Source of the DNA: an uncultured Prevotella sp.
GTDB taxonomy: Bacteria > Bacteroidota > Bacteroidia > Bacteroidales > Bacteroidaceae
Direction: 5' to 3'
DNA length: 51,730 nt
NCBI RefSeq assembly: GCF_946404925.1
Contig: NZ_CAMJFM010000019.1
Location: 1-51,730, forward strand
The translations under genes were made by a program, and so were the position numbers. Below the pieces are notes generated by a model. That model was not told the DNA's origin and did no database searches. It worked only from the letters and a program-made list of their open reading frames with translations. Below, piece by piece: positions 16,488 to 25,638 of the stretch (position 1 is the stretch's first letter; each line of letters opens with the position of its first letter).

Positions 16488-17312
16488 TTATAGTTTATAG
16501 ACTTGTTCTCTTACAAATTCTGCCCATTCCATCGGCGTTTTCGACTTATCGAACGTCTGCCAGGGAATAGGTTTTCCTATCTTCACTTCAAAACTTTTGT
16601 GCACGTTTTTGTACATTTCATCGACAAGAAACAACATGGCCAGATTGAATGGCAGATGCTTGTCGCTGAAGTTAGCCAAGCGATAGAAGAACTTACTGTT
16701 CTCGCCACTAAAATGGATGGGCACCACATCGCGCTGATACTCAACACTCTTCGAGATAAAGGTTTTCTTCCATGGAATGTCCTGAATAACACCGTTCTTC
16801 TTACGAGAACAGATGCCTGCTGGGAACATCAGCATGTGATGATCGCTCTTGAATCCAGCCTCGACCATAGCAGGGAAGTTGCGACTCTGGTTACCTGTCT
16901 TGTTGATAGGTATACACAATGGAGCAAGGCCAGGAAGATTCATCAACAGATCGTTAACCAGATAACGGAAACGTCCATCGTAATATCTGCCAATAATGGC
17001 TCCAAGTGCCACACCATCCTCACCTCCCAATGGGTGATTACTTACAAAAGTATATAGCTTGCCATCGTTAGGATCAGGAAGATTCTCCTTTCCAACGATG
17101 TTCAGAGTCATATCGAGGTATCTTACACATTCCTCCAACCACTCTACACCAACTTTTTCACGGCTCTCCCAAAGAAAAGCGTTTACCTGGTCCTGATGGG
17201 CTATCTTCTTTAGCCAATTAACCAATGGACGAGGCACAAATTTGGCCTTCGCACCCATCTTTCCTTTGAGGATTTGATCAATGTCGATCGTATGCTCAGT
17301 TACTGTTGTCAT
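16488..17312 (-). CDS. glsA: O-acyltransferase GlsA for glycine lipid (PlsC-like)
   Basis: A 274-aa acyltransferase of the PlsC/OlsA type. In Bacteroides, GlsA adds a second fatty acid to the 3-hydroxyl of N-acyl-glycine. The motif SNHPLGGED (91-99) supplies H93 and D99; this spacing is one residue longer than the textbook HX4D, which is usual for this branch. Later blocks are CIPINKTGNQSRNF (about 133-146), MFPAGICSRK (about 158-167, the FPEG-like block) and VVPIHFSGEN. There is no clear transmembrane helix, so it is probably a peripheral inner-membrane protein. It is first in the glsA-glsB operon and has its own promoter, divergent from mraZ. Confidence 0.85.
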   Translation of the reverse strand: MTTVTEHTIDIDQILKGKMGAKAKFVPRPLVNWLKKIAHQDQVNAFLWESREKVGVEWLEECVRYLDMTLNIVGKENLPDPNDGKLYTFVSNHPLGGEDGVALGAIIGRYYDGRFRYLVNDLLMNLPGLAPLCIPINKTGNQSRNFPAMVEAGFKSDHHMLMFPAGICSRKKNGVIQDIPWKKTFISKSVEYQRDVVPIHFSGENSKFFYRLANFSDKHLPFNLAMLFLVDEMYKNVHKSFEVKIGKPIPWQTFDKSKTPMEWAEFVREQVYKL

Positions 17313-17333
17313 TTCTCTCTTGCACTAACGCGA

Positions 17334-17343
17334 TGCAAAAATA
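17334..17343 (-). promoter_or_regulatory. -7 element of the glsA-glsB operon
   Basis: TATTTTTGCA on the minus strand, 21 nt before the glsA start. A TTTG lies at 17366-17369, spaced 22 nt. Confidence 0.65.
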
Positions 17344-17454
17344 GCACATTTCTTTGAATAATGAGCAAAAATTGGAGAAAAAACTTTGTTTTTAAATGTA
17401 TTTAGGATTGAAGAGGGGTTTTGAATAATAAAAAAAGGTTAAATTCAAAAAAAA

Positions 17455-17480
17455 GTGGGGAATTGTGGTGTAAAGTGGGG
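17455..17480 (+). promoter_or_regulatory. Candidate MraZ operator, three GTGG repeats at 10-bp spacing
   Basis: GTGGGG (17455), GTGGTG (17465) and GTGGGG (17475) lie in the same direction with an exact 10-bp period. They end 9 nt before the mraZ -7 element. In E. coli MraZ binds TGGGN repeats with 5-nt spacers (10-bp period) upstream of its own gene, so this is a strong candidate for autoregulation of the whole cluster. An activator or repressor effect cannot be read from position alone. Confidence 0.8.
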
Positions 17481-17489
17481 AAAAATGAG

Positions 17490-17497
17490 TAACTTTG
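17490..17497 (+). promoter_or_regulatory. -7 element of the mraZ (division/cell wall) operon
   Basis: TAACTTTG fits TAnnTTTG and lies 28 nt before the mraZ start. Its -33 region is occupied by the GTGG repeats. Confidence 0.75.
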
Positions 17498-17525
17498 CGC
17501 CAAATTTATTATTAAATAGGTACGT

Positions 17526-17981
17526 ATGCGATTTATAGGTAATATAGAAGCCAAAACAGACGCTAAGGGAAGAGCCTTCCTGCCAGCCGTTTTCCGCAAG
17601 GTGCTACAGGCATCTGGCGAGGAAGGACTGGTGCTGAGAAAGGATGTCTTCCAGAACTGCCTGGTTCTATATCCTGAAAGCGTGTGGAACGAGCGACTCG
17701 ACCTTTTGAAATCACAGCTCCGTCCATGGAAGCAGACGCACCAGCAGATTTTCCGCCAGTTCGTATCCGAGGCGGAGGTAGTGACACTTGATGGCAACGG
17801 ACGATTCCTCATCTCAAAACGACTGATGAAAGTGGCTGAGATAGAGCAGGATCTCCAGTTTATCGGAATGGACAACACCATCGAGATTTGGGCACCAGAG
17901 AAACTGAAAGAAACATTAAAGAGCGAAGAGGAATTCGGAATCGAATTTGAGAACATCATGAACGTCAGCGACAATCTATGA
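17526..17981 (+). CDS. mraZ: Transcriptional regulator MraZ
   Basis: MraZ (151 aa) is a ring-forming DNA-binding protein made of two AbrB/SpoVT-like domains. It controls the division and cell-wall cluster that it heads. The first domain has the family signature DAKGRAFLPAVFRKVL (about 11-26), and the second shows LDGNGRFLISKRL (about 88-100). It overlaps rsmH by 4 nt (ATGA). Three GTGG repeats in front of its promoter are the likely binding site. Confidence 0.96.
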   Translation: MRFIGNIEAKTDAKGRAFLPAVFRKVLQASGEEGLVLRKDVFQNCLVLYPESVWNERLDLLKSQLRPWKQTHQQIFRQFVSEAEVVTLDGNGRFLISKRLMKVAEIEQDLQFIGMDNTIEIWAPEKLKETLKSEEEFGIEFENIMNVSDNL

Positions 17982-18892
17982 TTATTACTGCCGAAACATA
18001 TCACGTACCAGTGCTACTCAACGAGAGCATAGACGGACTTGCTATCAAGCCCGATGGTATCTACGTTGACGTAACCTTCGGAGGCGGTGGTCATAGCAAA
18101 GAGATACTCAGCAGACTCGGTAAAAAGGGCCATTTATACAGCTTCGACCAAGATCCTGATGCTGAGAAAAACATCGTTGATGACGATCGATTCACCTTTG
18201 TAAGGAGCAACTTCAGATATCTGAAGAACTGGATGCGCTATTATGAAGTTGATCACATCGACGGATTGCTGGCAGACCTTGGCGTATCGAGCCATCACTT
18301 TGATGACGAAACACGCGGATTCTCATTCCGTTTCGACGCTCCATTAGACATGCGAATGAACAAGCGCGCTGGAACCACTGCTGCTGAGATACTTAACAAC
18401 TACGACGAGGAGCAGTTGGCTGACATATTCTATATATATGGAGAGCTGAAGAATGCCAGAAAGATTGCTGCCACAATCGCCAAGACTCGTAACGAGAAGA
18501 AGATTGAGACAACAGGCGATTTGATGAAGGCCACAGAAAGACTCTTCCAACGCGAAAGAGAGAAGAAAGAGGTGGCCAAGATGTTCCAAGCCTTGAGAAT
18601 AGAGGTAAACCACGAAATGGATGCCCTCAAGGAGATGCTGAACGGAGCCAAGGATATGCTTTGCGAAGGCGGACGCCTTTCGGTTATCACCTACCACTCG
18701 CTCGAAGATCGTATCGTAAAGAACATGATGAAGGCGGGCAATGTAGAGGGTAAAATCAAGCAGGACTTCTTTGGACGTATCGAAGCCCCATTCCGCCTTG
18801 TTAATAATAAAGTAATAGTGCCCAGCGATGAGGAGCAGCAGCAGAATCCTCGAAGCAGAAGCGCCAAACTGAGAGTGGCAGAGAAGATTTAA
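17978..18892 (+). CDS. rsmH: 16S rRNA m4C1402 methyltransferase RsmH
   Basis: RsmH (MraW, 304 aa) methylates N4 of C1402 in 16S rRNA with S-adenosylmethionine. YVDVTFGGGGHS (about 28-39) is the SAM motif I, LLADLGVSSHHFD the catalytic region, FQALRIEVNHEM (about 206-217) a family block, and NPRSRSAKLRV the C-terminal signature. Length is normal. Its start overlaps the mraZ stop. Confidence 0.97.
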   Translation: MIITAETYHVPVLLNESIDGLAIKPDGIYVDVTFGGGGHSKEILSRLGKKGHLYSFDQDPDAEKNIVDDDRFTFVRSNFRYLKNWMRYYEVDHIDGLLADLGVSSHHFDDETRGFSFRFDAPLDMRMNKRAGTTAAEILNNYDEEQLADIFYIYGELKNARKIAATIAKTRNEKKIETTGDLMKATERLFQREREKKEVAKMFQALRIEVNHEMDALKEMLNGAKDMLCEGGRLSVITYHSLEDRIVKNMMKAGNVEGKIKQDFFGRIEAPFRLVNNKVIVPSDEEQQQNPRSRSAKLRVAEKI

Positions 18893-18904
18893 TGAGAGAG
18901 AAAA

Positions 18905-19396
18905 ATGGAGATTAAAGACGACATAGAACTGGAGATGCAGGAAATCATCGAGGAAGAGCCAGCGACTAAGGAAGAAGTTAGTCTGAAGGAAGAAGCCTCA
19001 GAGATGAAGGAGCAAGCCAAGAAGACCATCCAGAAGATTAAGGAGAAAGCCAAGGAGGAAGACCCAAAGCTTACACCATCCTTGAATCTGAGAATTATTC
19101 TTGGTGGCGACTTCCTGACTGCAGAGATGGTGCGCAAGCAGATTTGGCTGTTTGTGCTCACCGTATTCTTCACCATCATCTATGTGGCCTCAAGATACCA
19201 GTGCCAGCAAGACCTGATAGCCATCGACAAACTTGAGAAAGAATTGCTCGATGCGAAATACAAGGCGCTTTCAAGCTCAAGCACACTTACAGAGATGTGT
19301 CGCGAGAGCCATGTGCTGGATGCGCTGAAACAAAATAAAGACAGTCTGCTACATATATCAGACCAGCCACCATATATAATTAATGTACCAGAATAA
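18905..19396 (+). CDS. ftsL: FtsL-like cell division protein with a long acidic cytoplasmic tail
   Basis: A bitopic protein of 163 aa placed where FtsL always lies, between rsmH and ftsI. A charged N-terminal part (residues 1-60, almost only E, K, D with an EEEP patch, predicted helical) is cytoplasmic. One transmembrane helix follows at about 81-97 (IWLFVLTVFFTIIYVAS), then a short periplasmic coiled coil (DKLEKELLDAKYKAL). This is the FtsL design (partner of FtsB/FtsQ and activator of FtsW-FtsI), but with a longer N-terminus than in Proteobacteria. Sequence similarity to FtsL is always weak; the call rests mainly on position and topology. Confidence 0.85.
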   Translation: MEIKDDIELEMQEIIEEEPATKEEVSLKEEASEMKEQAKKTIQKIKEKAKEEDPKLTPSLNLRIILGGDFLTAEMVRKQIWLFVLTVFFTIIYVASRYQCQQDLIAIDKLEKELLDAKYKALSSSSTLTEMCRESHVLDALKQNKDSLLHISDQPPYIINVPE

Positions 19397-19405
19397 GAAG
19401 AGGAG

Positions 19406-21529
19406 ATGAGTAAGTTCAATAACGATAAGGTCATGCCACGCTACTTCGCCATCGCAGTAGTATTAACGCTTATTGGTTTTGCCGTTGTAGGCAAGGCCAT
19501 GTATATCATGACCGCCAAGAAAGACTATTGGACTCAGGTAGCATCTCGACTCAAGCGCGATAGCGTGGTTGTAAAGCCTAATCGCGGAAACATTCTGAGT
19601 TGCGATGGCCAGCTTATGGCCAGCAGCATCCCGGAGTATATGGTATATATGGACTTTCAGGCTGGAGCCGAGGATTCAATTGGCAGACACAAGCGTGACT
19701 CGGTATGGGCTGAGAACATCGATACTATCTGCTATGGACTGAATCAGATATTCCCACAAAAATCTGCAGCAGAATTCAAGGCACATTTGCTTGAAGGTAA
19801 GAATACCATCTCTAAGAACGGAGTGAAAGGATCGCGCAACTGGAAAATCTGGCCACGCCGTATAGATTACAACACATTCTGCGAGGTTCATAATCTGCCA
19901 ATCTTCAAGGAGCGAGCCTATAAAGGAGGATTTCATTGGGAAACTTTCAACTCACGTCGTAAGCCCTTCGGCACATTGGCACAACGTACTATCGGAGAGA
20001 TGTTTGGTGCAAAAGATAGTGCAAAGAATGGTCTTGAACTATCGCTCGACACTCTGCTTAGAGGTAAGAATGGTCTGATGCATCGCCGCAAAATCCTAAG
20101 TAAGTATCTGGATATCCCTGTTCTATCACCAGAGGATGGAGTTGATGTTGTAACGACAATCGACGTTGGTATGCAGGATTTGGCCGAGCGCGCCTTGGTT
20201 GATGAGTTGAAAGAAATCAACGGAGAGATGGGTGTTGCTATCCTGATGGAAGTAAAGACGGGCGATGTAAAGGCTATCGTAAACATGACACGAGGTCAAG
20301 ACGGCAACTACTACGAGATGGTAAACAACGCCATCAGCTATCGTTGCGAGCCTGGATCGGTATTTAAGGTAGCATCATTCCTCGTAGCACTCGACGATGG
20401 CGTCATCGATACCACAATGACCATCCCAACAGGATGTGGCGTGATGGAGATGCATGGTCGCCCCATGAAGGATCACAACTGGCGACGTGGCGGATATGGC
20501 ACTATCAATGTGGCTCGTGCATTGGAGGTTAGTTCGAATATCGGTGTTAGCTATCTTATAGATAAGTATTATGGTCACAACCCAAGGAAATATGTAGAGG
20601 GTTTGTATCGCATAGGTATCCACGAGGACCTGAAACTCCCATTGGTTGGTTACCACACCCCAATGATACGTATGCCAGACACCAAGACTACTGATAGAGC
20701 AAAATACTGGAGTAAGACCACTCTGCCTTGGATGAGTATTGGTTACGAGACCCAGATTGCGCCTATCAATACCGTTGCATTCTACAATGCCATCGCCAAC
20801 GATGGTAAGATGATGCAACCACGCTTCATTAAGCAGTTGGTTAAGAACGGTGAAGTCATCAAGGAGTTCGAGCCTGTAGTTCTGAAAGAGCGCATAGCCA
20901 AGCCACAGACCATCAAGACCATGCAAACCATTCTAGAGCATGTGGTTAGTCAGGGATTAGGTAAGAAAGCAGGTTCAAGATCATTCAAGGTGGCAGGAAA
21001 GACAGGTACAGCTCAGGTTGCCGACCAGTTCGGAAGCTACCACTCTGGCGTAACACGCTACTGGCTCAGCTTTGCAGGATTCTTCCCAGCAGATAATCCC
21101 CGATACACATGTATCGTATGTCTGAAGAAGTCTGGTCTTCCCGCTTCGGGTGGTGGTATGAGTGGCGTAGTATTCCATCATATCGCAGAAGGCGTGATGG
21201 CCCAGAACCTTAAACGTAGTGTTGATGCCGCCCGTGATGCTTCATCTATCATGACTCCAGATGTCAAAAAAGGCGATAATACTGCAGCCAATCTTGTTCT
21301 GGCAAGTCTTAAGACAAAGGCATCAGCCAATAACAACACCAACTATCGCGAGGGCAGCAAGCACATAGTGCCTGATGTTACGGGAATGGGTGCAAAAGAT
21401 GCCGTATATCTGTTAGAAAGTAGGCATGTAAAGGCCAGAGTAAAAGGTAGAGGAAAAGTAAAGTCACAAAGTATCCACGCAGGAACCGCTATCAAGCAGG
21501 GTATGGTGTGTGAACTCGTTTTAGATTAA
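19406..21529 (+). CDS. ftsI: Penicillin-binding protein FtsI (PBP3-type transpeptidase) with PASTA domain
   Basis: A class B transpeptidase of 707 aa that cross-links septal peptidoglycan together with FtsW. One N-terminal membrane helix (about 15-36) is followed by a dimerisation domain (about 50-235) and the transpeptidase domain. Active-site motifs are S318-x-x-K321 (SVFK), S376-S-N378 and K532-T-G (KTG). A single C-terminal PASTA domain (about 650-707, beginning [13 protein letters not shown]) is present, as in spore-former SpoVD and many Bacteroidota FtsI. It is co-directional with ftsL (9-nt gap) and murE. Confidence 0.95.
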   Translation: MSKFNNDKVMPRYFAIAVVLTLIGFAVVGKAMYIMTAKKDYWTQVASRLKRDSVVVKPNRGNILSCDGQLMASSIPEYMVYMDFQAGAEDSIGRHKRDSVWAENIDTICYGLNQIFPQKSAAEFKAHLLEGKNTISKNGVKGSRNWKIWPRRIDYNTFCEVHNLPIFKERAYKGGFHWETFNSRRKPFGTLAQRTIGEMFGAKDSAKNGLELSLDTLLRGKNGLMHRRKILSKYLDIPVLSPEDGVDVVTTIDVGMQDLAERALVDELKEINGEMGVAILMEVKTGDVKAIVNMTRGQDGNYYEMVNNAISYRCEPGSVFKVASFLVALDDGVIDTTMTIPTGCGVMEMHGRPMKDHNWRRGGYGTINVARALEVSSNIGVSYLIDKYYGHNPRKYVEGLYRIGIHEDLKLPLVGYHTPMIRMPDTKTTDRAKYWSKTTLPWMSIGYETQIAPINTVAFYNAIANDGKMMQPRFIKQLVKNGEVIKEFEPVVLKERIAKPQTIKTMQTILEHVVSQGLGKKAGSRSFKVAGKTGTAQVADQFGSYHSGVTRYWLSFAGFFPADNPRYTCIVCLKKSGLPASGGGMSGVVFHHIAEGVMAQNLKRSVDAARDASSIMTPDVKKGDNTAANLVLASLKTKASANNNTNYREGSKHIVPDVTGMGAKDAVYLLESRHVKARVKGRGKVKSQSIHAGTAIKQGMVCELVLD

Positions 21530-21552
21530 TATATATAATAAGGTATAAGGAT

Positions 21553-23004
21553 ATGAGATTAAACGAATTGCTCAAGAATGTTGAGACACTAAACATCACT
21601 GGTGATGTAGAAGTGGAGATTACAGGTGTCAATATCGACTCACGTCGTATAGAGAAGGGACACCTATTCGTTGCCATTCCAGGCACTCAGACAGATGGAC
21701 ACAAGTTCATCCCAAAAGCAATTGAATTAGGAGCCGCCGCAGTATTGTGCGAGAAGATGCCAGAAGAGCAGACTCCAGAAGTAACCTACATTCAGGTAGC
21801 ATCAACAGAAGATGCTGTGGGTAAGGTTGCCACCCTATTCTTTGGTGACCCCTCAAGAAAGCTGAAGCTTGTAGGTGTTACAGGTACTAATGGCAAGACC
21901 ACCATCGCCACCTTATTATATAATATGTTCCGCAAGTTCGGACATAAGTGTGGTCTGCTTTCTACCGTTTGCAACTATATCGAAGGTGAGGCTATTCCTG
22001 CAGACCATACTACTCCTGACCCAATAGAACTAAATCGATTGCTGGCTCAGATGGTAGAAGCCGGTTGTGAATACGCCTTCATGGAGTGCTCAAGCCACGC
22101 CATCGCACAGAAGCGTATCGGAGGTTTGAAGTTTGCTGGTGGATTATTCACCAATCTGACTCGCGACCATCTTGACTATCATAAGACATTCGAGAACTAT
22201 CGCGATGCCAAGAAGGCATTCTTCGATGGTCTCGACAAAGATGCTTTTGCCATCACCAATGCAGACGACAAGAACGGGTTGATTATGGTTCAGAACTGTA
22301 AGGCACAGATAAAGACTTACTCTACCCGCACTATGGCCGACTTCAAGGCTAAGATTATCGAGTGCCACTTCGAGGGCATGTATCTCGACATTAATGGCAA
22401 GGAGGTTGGCGTGCAGTTCATTGGCAAGTTCAATGTCAGCAACCTGTTGGCAGTATATGGTGCAGCAGTGATGCTTGGCAAGAAGCCTGAGGATATCTTA
22501 CTGATACTCAGCACGCTGAAGAGCGTAAACGGACGTTTGGAACCAATCCATTCGCCTGAGGGTTATACAGCTATTGTTGACTATGCCCACACACCAGATG
22601 CACTTGAGAACGTGCTTAACGCCATCCACGAGGTGCTAAACGGCAAGGGCAAGGTGATTACCGTATGTGGTGCAGGTGGTAATCGTGACAAGGGTAAGCG
22701 TCCATTGATGGCTCAGGAGGCTGTCAAGCAAAGCGACAAGGTGATTATCACATCTGATAACCCACGATTCGAGGAGCCTCAGGACATCATCAACGATATG
22801 CTGGCAGGTCTCGACCAAAAGCAGATGAAGAAGGTAGTGAGCATCGTAGATCGTCGCGAAGCCATCCGCACGGCATGCATGCTGGCAGAGAAGGGCGATG
22901 TAATACTCATAGCTGGTAAGGGCCACGAGGACTATCAGGAAATTAAGGGAGTGAAACACCACTTCGACGACAAGGAAGTAGTAAAGGAAATATTTAATTC
23001 ATAA
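21553..23004 (+). CDS. murE: UDP-MurNAc-tripeptide synthetase MurE, meso-DAP type
   Basis: A 483-aa Mur ligase that adds the third amino acid to UDP-MurNAc-L-Ala-D-Glu using [13 protein letters not shown] (about 112-121) is the P-loop, and [12 protein letters not shown] and HLDYHKTF are central blocks. DNPR (in [12 protein letters not shown], about residue 400) is the signature for meso-diaminopimelate, so the peptidoglycan is of the DAP type. Length and domain order (N-terminal UDP-binding, central, C-terminal) are complete. Confidence 0.97.
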   Translation: MRLNELLKNVETLNITGDVEVEITGVNIDSRRIEKGHLFVAIPGTQTDGHKFIPKAIELGAAAVLCEKMPEEQTPEVTYIQVASTEDAVGKVATLFFGDPSRKLKLVGVTGTNGKTTIATLLYNMFRKFGHKCGLLSTVCNYIEGEAIPADHTTPDPIELNRLLAQMVEAGCEYAFMECSSHAIAQKRIGGLKFAGGLFTNLTRDHLDYHKTFENYRDAKKAFFDGLDKDAFAITNADDKNGLIMVQNCKAQIKTYSTRTMADFKAKIIECHFEGMYLDINGKEVGVQFIGKFNVSNLLAVYGAAVMLGKKPEDILLILSTLKSVNGRLEPIHSPEGYTAIVDYAHTPDALENVLNAIHEVLNGKGKVITVCGAGGNRDKGKRPLMAQEAVKQSDKVIITSDNPRFEEPQDIINDMLAGLDQKQMKKVVSIVDRREAIRTACMLAEKGDVILIAGKGHEDYQEIKGVKHHFDDKEVVKEIFNS

Positions 23005-23015
23005 TACCATAGCTT

Positions 23016-24287
23016 ATGTTATACTATCTGTTCAGATTCCTCGACCAGTACGATATACCTGGATCACACATGTGGTCCTACATCTCGTTCCGTTCGCTAC
23101 TCACACTTATTCTGTCGTTGCTCATCTCTGCATGGTTTGGTGAGAGATTCATCAAATGGATGAAACGCAGAAGCATATTCGAGACAGAGCGTGATCCAAG
23201 CATTGATCCATTCGGAGTTGAGAAGAAGGGGGTGCCAACCATGGGTGGTATCATCATCATAGTAAGCATACTTATTCCCGTACTGCTCTTCGGACGTATC
23301 CGTAATACATATCTTATCCTGATGGTCATTACCACCATCTGGCTTGGATTCCTTGGATTCCTTGATGACTATATCAAGATTTTCAAACGTAACAAGGATG
23401 GCCTGAAGGGTAAATACAAGATTGTAGGCCAGGTAAGTATTGGTTTTATCGTAGGACTGACACTTTGGTTGAGTCCAGATGTAGTAGTTCGTGAGAATAT
23501 TAATGTTCAGCAGCAGAACCAGGAAGTGGTTGTAAAACACAAGAAGGAAGCTGTAAAGTCATTGCAGACAACCATTCCGTTCATAAAGAATCACAATCTG
23601 AACTACTCGAACGTCATGTCGTTCTTTGGAAAGTATAAAGTAGCTGCAGGATGGATTCTGTTTGTATTCATAACCATCTTTGCTGTTACAGCAGTATCAA
23701 ATGGAGCCAACCTTAACGATGGTATGGATGGTATGTGTGCAGGAAACTCGGCTATCGCGGGAATTGCATTAGGCATATTAGCCTATGTTTCGTCACACAT
23801 AGGCTATGCCTCGTATTTCGACATTATGTACATACCTCATTCGGAAGAGTTAGTAGTATTCCTCTGCGCATTCATCGGAGCTATGATCGGTTTCCTTTGG
23901 TACAACGCTTACCCAGCTCAAGTATTCATGGGCGATACAGGTTCGCTTACCATTGGCGGCATCATCGGTGTTGCAGCTATTATCATCCACAAGGAGTTGC
24001 TGCTACCTATCCTATGCGGTATCTTCTTCGTTGAGAGTCTGAGTGTAATCATCCAGACACAATGGTTCAAGATTCAGAAGCGCAAGGGACAGCGTGTTCG
24101 CGTATTCCGTGCCACACCTATCCACGACAACTTCCGAAAGCTCGATTCTCAACTTGATGCTACAAGTAAATATATTCTGAAAGGCTGGCCTCATCGTCCA
24201 TTCCACGAGTCGAAGATTACAATCCGATTCTGGATTACCTCGATTATTCTGGCAGCACTCACAATCATAACATTAAAGATGCGATAA
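23016..24287 (+). CDS. mraY: Phospho-MurNAc-pentapeptide transferase MraY
   Basis: An integral membrane enzyme (423 aa, about ten helices) that transfers phospho-MurNAc-pentapeptide to undecaprenyl phosphate, forming lipid I. Key blocks are MGGII, FLDDYIKI (the two Asp residues) and FMGDTGSLTIGG. The Mg-site loop reads NLNDGMDGM, whereas most family members have NLTDGLDGL; both Asp residues are kept. A polar stretch of about 45 residues (near 160-205) is longer than in E. coli MraY, as is common in Bacteroidota. murF, usually before mraY in other phyla, is absent. Confidence 0.95.
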   Translation: MLYYLFRFLDQYDIPGSHMWSYISFRSLLTLILSLLISAWFGERFIKWMKRRSIFETERDPSIDPFGVEKKGVPTMGGIIIIVSILIPVLLFGRIRNTYLILMVITTIWLGFLGFLDDYIKIFKRNKDGLKGKYKIVGQVSIGFIVGLTLWLSPDVVVRENINVQQQNQEVVVKHKKEAVKSLQTTIPFIKNHNLNYSNVMSFFGKYKVAAGWILFVFITIFAVTAVSNGANLNDGMDGMCAGNSAIAGIALGILAYVSSHIGYASYFDIMYIPHSEELVVFLCAFIGAMIGFLWYNAYPAQVFMGDTGSLTIGGIIGVAAIIIHKELLLPILCGIFFVESLSVIIQTQWFKIQKRKGQRVRVFRATPIHDNFRKLDSQLDATSKYILKGWPHRPFHESKITIRFWITSIILAALTIITLKMR

Positions 24288-24294
24288 AAAAGAT

Positions 24295-25626
24295 ATGAAA
24301 AGAATAGTAATATTAGGTGCAGGAGAAAGTGGCGCAGGAGCAGCTGTTCTCGCCAAGAAAGAAGGTTTCGATGTGTTTGTTTCAGACATGTCGAAGATTG
24401 CCGACAAGTACAAGAAGCAGTTGGACAATCATCAGATTGAGTGGGAAGAAAGTCAGCACACAGAAGAGAAGATTCTGAATGCCGACGAGATTATCAAGAG
24501 TCCTGGTATTCCAGATACCGCTCCTATGATTCAGAAAATCATCGCAAAGGGCATCCACATCATCAGCGAGATTGAGTTCGCTGGTCGCTATACCAACTCA
24601 AAGATGATCTGCATCACAGGTTCTAATGGTAAGACCACCACGACCTCTCTTATCTATCATATCTTCAAGGAGGCAGGATACGATGCAGGTCTGGCTGGCA
24701 ACATAGGAAACTCTCTGGCCCTACAGGTGGCAGAGGATCCACACGAGTATTACATTATCGAGTTGAGTTCGTTCCAGCTCGACAACATGTACGACTTCCG
24801 TGCTGATATCGCCATCTTACTGAATATCACACCCGACCATCTGGATCGCTACAACTTCGAGATGCAGAACTATGTAGATGCCAAGATGCGAATCATCCAG
24901 AACCAGACGCCAAAAGATGCTTTCATCTACTGGGCCGATGATCCCATCATCAAGCGCGAACTTGAGAGATATGATATCAAGTCAATCCAGTATCCATTCT
25001 CAGAACTGAAGGAGAAAGGTGTGATTGGATATATCGAGGAAGGCCAGTATAAGATTGAGAAGCCCGAACCATTTAATATGGAGCAGGAGAGCCTCAGCCT
25101 TACTGGTAAGCACAACATCTACAACTCGCTGGCTGCAGGTATTGCAGCTGACATTGCTGGTATCAAGAAGGAGGAGATCCGTAAGAGCCTTAGCGACTTC
25201 CCTGGCGTGGAGCACCGCTTGGAAAAGGTTTGCACCGTTCGTGGCGTACAGTATATCAACGACTCGAAAGCTACCAACGTAGACGCTTGCTGGTATGCAC
25301 TCGAGGCGATGAAGACCAAGGTTATCCTGATTATCGGCGGTAAGGATAAAGGTAACGACTACGACCCCATCAAGCCACTGGTAAAGGAGAAGTGCTCTGG
25401 TATTGTTTATCTGGGTGCCGACAACCAGAAGTTACACGACAACTTCGACAATCTCGGAATCCCCGTTCGCGATACACATTCTATGAAAGAGTGTATGGAG
25501 GCCTGCTACGAAATGGCTCAGCCTGGCGAGACAGTACTGCTGAGCCCATGTTGCGCTTCGTTCGACCTGTTTAAGAATATGGAAGATCGTGGAGAGCAAT
25601 TCAAGACTCTGGCCCGAAATCTATAG
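24295..25626 (+). CDS. murD: UDP-MurNAc-L-Ala--D-Glu ligase MurD
   Basis: A 443-aa cytoplasmic Mur ligase that adds D-glutamate to UDP-MurNAc-L-Ala. The N-terminal Rossmann part starts with VILGAGESGAGAA. ITGSNGKTTTT (about 104-114) is the P-loop, ELSSFQLD and TPDHLDRY are central blocks, and NDSKATN plus GGKDKG are the C-terminal blocks. It sits 7 nt after mraY and 12 nt before ftsW. Confidence 0.96.
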   Translation: MKRIVILGAGESGAGAAVLAKKEGFDVFVSDMSKIADKYKKQLDNHQIEWEESQHTEEKILNADEIIKSPGIPDTAPMIQKIIAKGIHIISEIEFAGRYTNSKMICITGSNGKTTTTSLIYHIFKEAGYDAGLAGNIGNSLALQVAEDPHEYYIIELSSFQLDNMYDFRADIAILLNITPDHLDRYNFEMQNYVDAKMRIIQNQTPKDAFIYWADDPIIKRELERYDIKSIQYPFSELKEKGVIGYIEEGQYKIEKPEPFNMEQESLSLTGKHNIYNSLAAGIAADIAGIKKEEIRKSLSDFPGVEHRLEKVCTVRGVQYINDSKATNVDACWYALEAMKTKVILIIGGKDKGNDYDPIKPLVKEKCSGIVYLGADNQKLHDNFDNLGIPVRDTHSMKECMEACYEMAQPGETVLLSPCCASFDLFKNMEDRGEQFKTLARNL

Positions 25627-25638
25627 AATTAGCAAACA

